Source of the DNA: an uncultured Coriobacteriaceae bacterium
GTDB taxonomy: Bacteria; Actinomycetota; Coriobacteriia; Coriobacteriales; UMGS124
NCBI GenBank assembly: GCA_900539345.1
Contig: UQBS01000085.1
Location: 1 to 8,686, forward strand
Direction of reading: 5' to 3'
Length of the DNA: 8,686 nucleotides
Shown here: piece by piece, positions 5,171-8,686 of the stretch
How positions within the stretch are numbered: the first letter of the stretch is position 1
Layout of the letters: each line of letters opens with the position of its first letter
Notes under the pieces: generated by a model
Seen by the model: the letters and a program-made list of their open reading frames with translations, nothing else
What the model was told of the DNA's origin: nothing
Database searches by the model: none
Translations under genes and position numbers: made by a program

Positions 5171-6886
5171 ATGGAAATGAACCGTAGGTCCTTTATTGCC
5201 GGCTCGGCCTTGGCGGGACTGGGTGCAAGCGCGGCGGCTTCTTTTGCCGTGGCGGACGAGGCTTCGGCTCCTGCTGCGGGGTTTGAATGGCCGGGTGCCG
5301 CGCCCGATATCGAGGACGACCAGATCGTCGAGACGCTCGACGCCGACATCTTGGTGTGCGGCGCGGGCCATGCGGGCATGATCGCGGCGGTGTCGGCCAC
5401 AGTCGAGGGCGCGAAGACCGTCGTCATCGAGAAGAACGCCATGGTGGGAACGACGCGCTCGTACATCGGCGCCATAGGAACCCGCGCCCAACGAGAGCTG
5501 GGAATCGAGATCGACAAGCAGGCCGTGGCCAACGACCTCGTCCGCTATGCGTCGGGAAGGTGCGACCAGCGGCTTATCAACATGTGGGCGAACGAATCGG
5601 GCGAGGCGCTCGACTGGCTTGAGGACCAGGTCGCTCCCTACGGCATCGAGATGCGCTCGGAGCCCGCGGTCGGCGACGGCCGCGAGGGCGTCTACATGCG
5701 CTCCCAGATTCACCACCGCCCCATCCTGTCCGCGACCCTCGACCACAAGGCGTCGTTCAGCGAGTCCGGCGCGGTCGACACGGTGGCGTACTGGCTTTCG
5801 AAGCTCGACCAAACGGAACTCAACAACGCCCTCGTCGAGATTGCCGAGCAAAACGGGGCGACGTACCGGTATGAGACCGCCCTGGTGAAGCTCGTCGTCG
5901 AGGAAGGGGCCGTGACCGGGGCAATCGCGCAGGGTCCCGACGGCTACGTCAAGATCAATGCATCGGCCGTCATCCTGTGCTGCGGCGGCTATGCGGCCGA
6001 CCCGGACGTATACGCGGCGCTCAACCCGGCCGACGCGGGCGGAACCACGTTCGCACTCGTGCAGCCGGGCTGTGCGGGCGAGGGCATCCGTGCCGGCATC
6101 TGGGCGGGAGGGCACAAAGACGCCGTTCCCACCGCCATGCTGTTCGACCGAGGCGGCGTGGCGCCCGGAGCCACGACGGGGGCGCCGTATCAGGGCTATC
6201 CCGTTTGGTACGCAAGCCAGCCGTTCCTTAAGCTCGACCTCAACGGCAAGCGCTTCTGCAACGAGAGCACGCCGTACGACATCTCGCTGCACATGCTCAA
6301 CACGCGCAAGGGCAAGCTCGAGTGCCTCGTCTTCGACGCGAACGCCTGGAGCGCAATCGAGGCGTGGGACACGGTGAGCTGCTCGCGCCTGGTCGAGTCG
6401 CCGACGGTGCCCGCTACCGGCGAAGGCGTGGGCGAGGACGTCTTCTGGGGCTGGGTGCAGGAAGGCATCGAGATGGGTCTCGTGTTCAAGTGCGACACGG
6501 TCGAGGAACTTGCCGAGAAGCTCCAGATCCCGGTTGAAACCGCGGTCGCTTCGGTCGAAAAGTACAACGCCGCCTGTGCCAGCGGCGTCGATGACGAGTT
6601 CGGCAAGCCCGCGAAGGACCTGTTCGCCGTCGAGACGGCGCCGTTCTACGGTGTGCGCGTCGGCAGTTGGACGCTTTGCACGCTCGACGGCCTGGTGATT
6701 GACGAGGATTGCCGCGTGCTGAGCGAGGCGACGGGCGACCCGATTCCCGGCCTGTATGCGGCGGGCAACAACTCCGGCGCGTTCTTCTCGAACAACTACC
6801 CCGAGCTGCACCCCGGCATTGCCTGCGGCCGCGGAATGACCGAGGCGCGCCACGCCACGCTGCACGCGCTGGGCAAGTTGGGATAA
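5171..6886 (+). CDS. Tat-exported FAD-dependent oxidoreductase (FAD_binding_2 / fumarate reductase-like fold)
   Basis: A 571-residue flavoprotein predicted to be exported folded by Tat: MEMNRRSFIAGSALAG, hydrophobic core to about 24, likely cleavage after AVA (26-28). FAD-binding elements are a Rossmann fold with VCGAGHAG (62-69) and acidic E87 in VVIEKN, a VILCCGGY segment (267-274), and C-terminal GLYAAGN (527-533) with GIACGRGMTEAR (549-560). No CxxCH heme motif and no flavinylation domain are present, so electrons must pass to or from a separate membrane partner. GKRFCNE (359-365) resembles the fumarate reductase GKRFxNE motif, but the HHTMGG and HGxNRLGG substrate motifs are absent. The C-terminal NNYPELHPG (541-549) recalls the Tyr-Pro-x-Pro-Gly active-site segment of 3-ketosteroid dehydrogenases. 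There are 13 cysteines. Start: AAGGGG at 5159-5164 suits ATG 5171 better than ATG 5177. Family is firm; substrate and reaction direction are unknown. Confidence 0.92.
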   Translation: MEMNRRSFIAGSALAGLGASAAASFAVADEASAPAAGFEWPGAAPDIEDDQIVETLDADILVCGAGHAGMIAAVSATVEGAKTVVIEKNAMVGTTRSYIGAIGTRAQRELGIEIDKQAVANDLVRYASGRCDQRLINMWANESGEALDWLEDQVAPYGIEMRSEPAVGDGREGVYMRSQIHHRPILSATLDHKASFSESGAVDTVAYWLSKLDQTELNNALVEIAEQNGATYRYETALVKLVVEEGAVTGAIAQGPDGYVKINASAVILCCGGYAADPDVYAALNPADAGGTTFALVQPGCAGEGIRAGIWAGGHKDAVPTAMLFDRGGVAPGATTGAPYQGYPVWYASQPFLKLDLNGKRFCNESTPYDISLHMLNTRKGKLECLVFDANAWSAIEAWDTVSCSRLVESPTVPATGEGVGEDVFWGWVQEGIEMGLVFKCDTVEELAEKLQIPVETAVASVEKYNAACASGVDDEFGKPAKDLFAVETAPFYGVRVGSWTLCTLDGLVIDEDCRVLSEATGDPIPGLYAAGNNSGAFFSNNYPELHPGIACGRGMTEARHATLHALGKLG

Positions 6887-6934
6887 GATCGCTTCGCCAA
6901 GAAGACCGGCGCTTCGATAGGACTTCCGATGAAT

Positions 6935-6967
6935 GGGGCCGCCCGCGTATCGTATGCGGGCGGCCCC
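6935..6967 (+). terminator. GC-rich terminator hairpin after flavoprotein gene
   Basis: GGGGCCGCCCGC (6935-6946) pairs perfectly with GCGGGCGGCCCC (6956-6967) over 12 bp with a nine-base loop. It lies 48 bases after the stop codon. Only GTT follows, so the T-tract is poor, but the stem is very stable. It may also limit transcripts arriving from the other strand. Confidence 0.7.
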
Positions 6968-7010
6968 GTTGCGTGCGACCGCACGTCGGGGGAGCGTGCC
7001 GATCAGGTTT

Positions 7011-7035
7011 CACAAGTGCATCGCGTGCACTTGTG
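7011..7035. repeat. Palindromic repeat, copy 4
   Basis: CACAAGTGCA (7011-7020) and TGCACTTGTG (7026-7035) are perfect 10-bp inverted arms around TCGCG. The core AAGTGCA-TCGCG-TGCACTT matches the palindrome family at 3889-3991. This copy has the longest arms in the window. It lies between the convergent flavoprotein and PucR-remnant genes. Confidence 0.85.
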
Positions 7036-7058
7036 GCGCAAGCGCGCAAGGTGCAAGC

Positions 7059-7077
7059 GAGTGCATCGGATGCACTT
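7059..7077. repeat. Palindromic repeat, copy 5
   Basis: GAGTGCA-TCGGA-TGCACTT is the reverse-centre version of copy 3 (TCCGA) and otherwise identical to it. It is offset 45 bp from copy 4, similar to the 41- and 43-bp offsets in the first cluster. Confidence 0.82.
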
Positions 7078-7103
7078 GGATACACCTACACTGTTCCGGC
7101 GCT

Positions 7104-7439
7104 TCATAACGATTCATCCGGCTGCGCGTGCCTAGCCGTCATCAGCGCATCGAGCATTGTGAGGTACCGCACCTGCGTGTCGTCGGCGAAGTCGATGCTT
7201 GCCAGATCGGCGATTCGTCCCAGGCGGTAGTCGAGGGTTGTCCGGTGGATCGCCAGATCCAGGCAGGTTGCCGTTTTGTTTTGGTGATGGGCGAGAAAGG
7301 AGAACAGCGTGCGGACGTATGCTGTCCCCCGCTCGCCGTCGAGCCGTGCGAGCAGATGCAGCGCCGAAGGGACGATGTCGTGCTCTTCGGCGAATCGGGC
7401 GATGTGCTCCGCGATGAGAGCCGCCTTGCATTCGTCAAT
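7104..7439 (-). pseudogene. C-terminal remnant of a PucR/CdaR-family regulator
   Basis: The minus strand reads 111 codons with no start codon at the upstream end, ending at TGA (7106-7104). The sequence carries the C-terminal PucR helix-turn-helix: YVRTLFSFLAHHQNKTA (41-57), then the recognition-helix region DLAIHRTTLDYRLGRIADL (61-79), then a tail VRYLTMLDALM (90-100), closely following the family pattern in which HRNTxxYRL is the hallmark. Intact PucR-type regulators carry several hundred residues of sensory sequence before this; all of it is missing. The reading frame meets TAG at 7442-7440, next to the insertion-sequence end at 7443, so the insertion element has cut the gene. No matching continuation appears on the far side of the element within the window. 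It converges on the flavoprotein gene, so it may once have been a second local regulator. An internal ATG (residue 95) is too late to make a useful product. Confidence 0.85.
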
Positions 7440-7442
7440 CTA

Positions 7443-7463
7443 ACAGTCAACTAGATAGGTGAT
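7443..7463 (+). repeat. Left terminal inverted repeat of the insertion sequence
   Basis: The 21-bp end begins ACAGTCAACTAGATAGG and finishes TGAT. It is the exact reverse complement of 8593-8613. Beyond the 21 bases identity drops, apart from a short TCG match three bases further in. Confidence 0.93.
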
Positions 7464-7501
7464 GATTCGAGGTCCTCCAGGCCCCGGTGCCATCATGTCC
7501 C

Positions 7502-7577
7502 CGCCAAACGATGAATTTGCCCAGACGCCCGCCCGGCTCATCGTTTGGCGACGACCCCGCTGGGCGGGCGTCTGGGC
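7502..7577. repeat. Two interleaved perfect inverted repeats in the transposase leader
   Basis: Repeat A is CGCCAAACGATGA (7502-7514) with its exact reverse complement at 7538-7550 (13 bp). Repeat B is GCCCAGACGCCCGCCC (7519-7534) with its exact reverse complement at 7562-7577 (16 bp). The arms alternate A-B-A'-B', so the two stems interlock rather than nest. B' ends two bases before an in-frame ATG (7580) and 17 before the preferred transposase start (7595). The likely role is translation or transcription control of the transposase; this is inference. Confidence 0.85.
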
Positions 7578-7594
7578 GGATGGGACAAACCGAT

Positions 7595-8609
7595 ATGAAG
7601 AGGGAGAACCCCCACTCCGCCCTCGTGGCGTCCCTGGACGCCGAGGGCCTCGCGCTCCTTTCCGCCGCGCTGGACGAGCGGGCCCGCCGCGAGGAGCCGG
7701 GCTTCGGCACGTTCGCCGAGGCGGCCGAGCCCTTCAGGCCCGAGCCCGTGTGCCCCAGGCGCGGCCCGTCGCCCTGGAGGGACGGCCGCGAGCCGCCCGG
7801 CCCGCGGCGGTGGAGGCGCCGCCCGTGCGGGGCGAGGTTCGCCTCCCTCGCGGGCGCCGTCTTCGAGGGCTCGGGGGCCGGCCTGCCGGCGTGGGCCCGC
7901 CTCATCCGCCCGATGAGGCACAACGTGCCGCCGGACTGCGCCGCCGAGCCGTGCGGCGTGAGCCGCCAAACCGCCTTCGAGTGGCGCCACAGGGTGCTCG
8001 CCACGGTGTCGGGCCACCAGGGGCGCATCGTGCTGCGCGACCGCGCCTGGACAGACGAGGCCTACGTCAGCGGCACGGACCCGTCGAAGGGCTACGGCCA
8101 GGCGCGCAAGCGCGGCCCCTCCCGCCAGAAGCCCTGCATCCTCGTCGCCATCGACGTGCGCAAGAACCCGACCGCCGCGGTCTGCGGGCACGGCAAGCCC
8201 AGCTCGGCGAGGGTGGGGTCGGCCCTGGCGGGCCGTCTCTCCCCGGGCTGTGTCGTCGTCCGCGACCGGGGGCGGGCCCACAGCGGGGCCATCGCCGACG
8301 GCGGCTGCGTCACTTCTTAGTGAACATCAACACTCGGAGTCCTACGGGGCCGACTGCCGCGACCCGGCCTACCTCGAGGCGATGGAGACGGTCAACAGCA
8401 TGTGCCCCTGGCTCAAGCGCTGCCTCTGGCGGTTCACCGGCATGTCGCCGGCCAACATGCGGCTGTGCCTGGACTGGTACGTCTACCTGTTCAGGGTCAA
8501 CCAGGCGAGGGACAGGTGGGGCCCGACCGCAAGGGTCCTCCGCCACATGATGATGGCCCCGGCTCGTTTCCGCAGTTCAAGGCAGCCGACCAATCACCTA
8601 TCTAGTTGA
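7595..8609 (+). pseudogene. IS1595-family transposase, frameshifted
   Basis: The first frame runs from ATG 7595 to TAG 8318-8320 (241 codons); the rest of the enzyme continues one frame further on, from about 8320 to TGA 8607-8609. Frame 1 holds a zinc-ribbon region in which expected cysteines are arginine: CPRRG (53-57) and RRRPCG (74-79) in place of CPxCG and CxxCG. It also holds RQTAFEWRHRV (124-134), the first catalytic aspartate in WTDEAYV (D154), KRGPSRQKPCILVAIDV (172-188) and the second aspartate in VVVRD (D224). Frame 2 holds the conserved end, YLEAMETVN, LKRCLWRFTGMSP and WYVYLFRVNQARDRW. The stop of frame 2 lies within the right terminal repeat. Start choice is uncertain: ATG 7580 is also in frame; 7595 has GGATGGG about ten bases upstream. 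The product is almost certainly inactive. Confidence 0.85.
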
Positions 8610-8613
8610 CTGT
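8593..8613 (-). repeat. Right terminal inverted repeat of the insertion sequence
   Basis: The exact 21-bp reverse complement of 7443-7463, reading ATCACCTATCTAGTTGAC then TGT. It contains the TGA stop of the transposase second frame (8607-8609). Confidence 0.93.
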
Positions 8614-8686
8614 CAGAAAAAGCAATTCTAAGGAAGCGCTGATTTATTCCGGAGAGACGACGCGGGCGGTTGCCCCCGATGCCCCC
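8614..8686. other. Right flank of insertion sequence, no gene recognised
   Basis: These 73 bases do not continue the PucR-type coding sequence. One minus-strand frame is open from the window edge into the element (stopping at 8597-8595), but the peptide shows no recognisable family. A short GGGC-GGTT-GCCC hairpin lies at 8664-8675. The stretch AAGGAAGCGCTGATTTATTC (8631-8650) has the look of an insertion-sequence end, but no partner is in view. Confidence 0.3.

Larger units (their letters stand above)
7443..8613 (+). mobile_element. IS1595-type (ISXO2-like) insertion sequence, decayed
   Basis: The element is 1171 bp, bounded by perfect 21-bp terminal inverted repeats, and encodes one transposase on the plus strand. 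The transposase pattern (zinc ribbon, then WTDEAYV, then VAIDV, then a C-terminal LKRCLWRFTGMSPANM) places it with IS1595/ISXO2-like elements. Such elements normally make 8-bp target duplications; here the flanks TCAATCTA (7435-7442) and CAGAAAAA (8614-8621) do not match, suggesting a deletion or rearrangement after insertion. It is more GC-rich than its surroundings. It interrupts the PucR-type gene on its left. The transposase is damaged, so movement would need a transposase supplied from elsewhere. Confidence 0.88.

Noticed and set aside
5165..6865. 566-codon minus-strand open frame opposite the flavoprotein
   Set aside because: Shadow of GC-biased third positions; no start context and no recognisable domain, whereas the plus frame has Tat and FAD motifs.
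5171..6886. Classification as fumarate reductase
   Set aside because: The histidine and arginine motifs that bind fumarate are missing, as are heme and flavinylation sites, so only the wider FAD family is supported.
7142..7450. Minus-strand 102-codon open frame with ATG overlapping the PucR remnant
   Set aside because: Its product is Ser/Arg/Thr-rich without family likeness; the adjacent frame gives a clear PucR helix-turn-helix.
7502..7577. A fully formed classical pseudoknot
   Set aside because: The 4-base connector is too short to cross a 16-bp stem, so both complete stems are unlikely together; alternative or partial pairing is more credible.
8300..8330. Programmed frameshift in the transposase
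   Set aside because: Joining the halves needs a +1 shift; no slippery heptamer for a -1 shift leads to the right frame, and the additional zinc-ribbon losses favour mutation. Kept as a testable alternative only.

Overview
The window looks like chromosomal DNA from a high-GC anaerobic actinobacterium, most likely a gut Coriobacteriia (Collinsella/Olsenella/Eggerthella-like). The clues are GC-rich codon use, strong GGAGG-type ribosome binding sites, a Tat-exported stand-alone flavoprotein of the kind those bacteria carry in many copies, and an IS1595-type insertion sequence. This assignment is inference; no rRNA or other marker gene is present.

Layout from left to right. (1) A small protein of unknown function (88-699, +) converges on a purine-base permease of the AzgA/PbuG family (811-2238, -); a strong hairpin (738-786) lies between them. 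(2) A 229-bp divergent intergenic region, AT-rich and full of inverted repeats, separates the permease from a U32-family iron-sulfur protein (2468-3757, +), probably the tRNA U34 hydroxylase TrhP. (3) A 280-bp convergent gap (3758-4037) holds a TrhP terminator and three copies of a short palindrome built on AAGTGCA/TGCACTT arms. (4) A LysR-type regulator (4038-4958, -) is divergent from a Tat-exported FAD oxidoreductase (5171-6886, +); this is a regulator plus respiratory reductase (or dehydrogenase) module. The flavoprotein lacks the substrate-clamp motifs of fumarate reductase, and its C-terminal Tyr-Pro...Pro-Gly segment recalls 3-ketosteroid dehydrogenases, so its substrate is open. (5) A second convergent gap (6887-7103) holds a terminator hairpin and two more copies of the same palindrome. 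(6) The C-terminal 111 codons of a PucR/CdaR-type regulator survive at 7104-7439 (-). The gene is cut by an insertion sequence (7443-8613) with 21-bp perfect terminal inverted repeats. The element's transposase is itself decayed: it has a frameshift and lost zinc-ribbon cysteines. The last 73 bases contain no recognisable gene.

How it fits together. The left part is housekeeping (purine uptake, tRNA modification). The centre is an accessory module in which LysR probably controls the exported flavoprotein in response to its substrate; electrons must come from a membrane donor encoded elsewhere, because no heme or FMN site is visible. The truncated PucR regulator convergent with the flavoprotein may be a former second regulator.

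The observations most worth following up are: the five-copy palindrome family confined to the two gaps flanking the LysR-flavoprotein module; the interleaved perfect inverted repeats just ahead of the transposase start; the unassigned chemistry of the flavoprotein; and the inverted-repeat cluster between permease and TrhP. I do not see a clearly new multi-gene system (no defence, CRISPR, toxin-antitoxin or retron signature).
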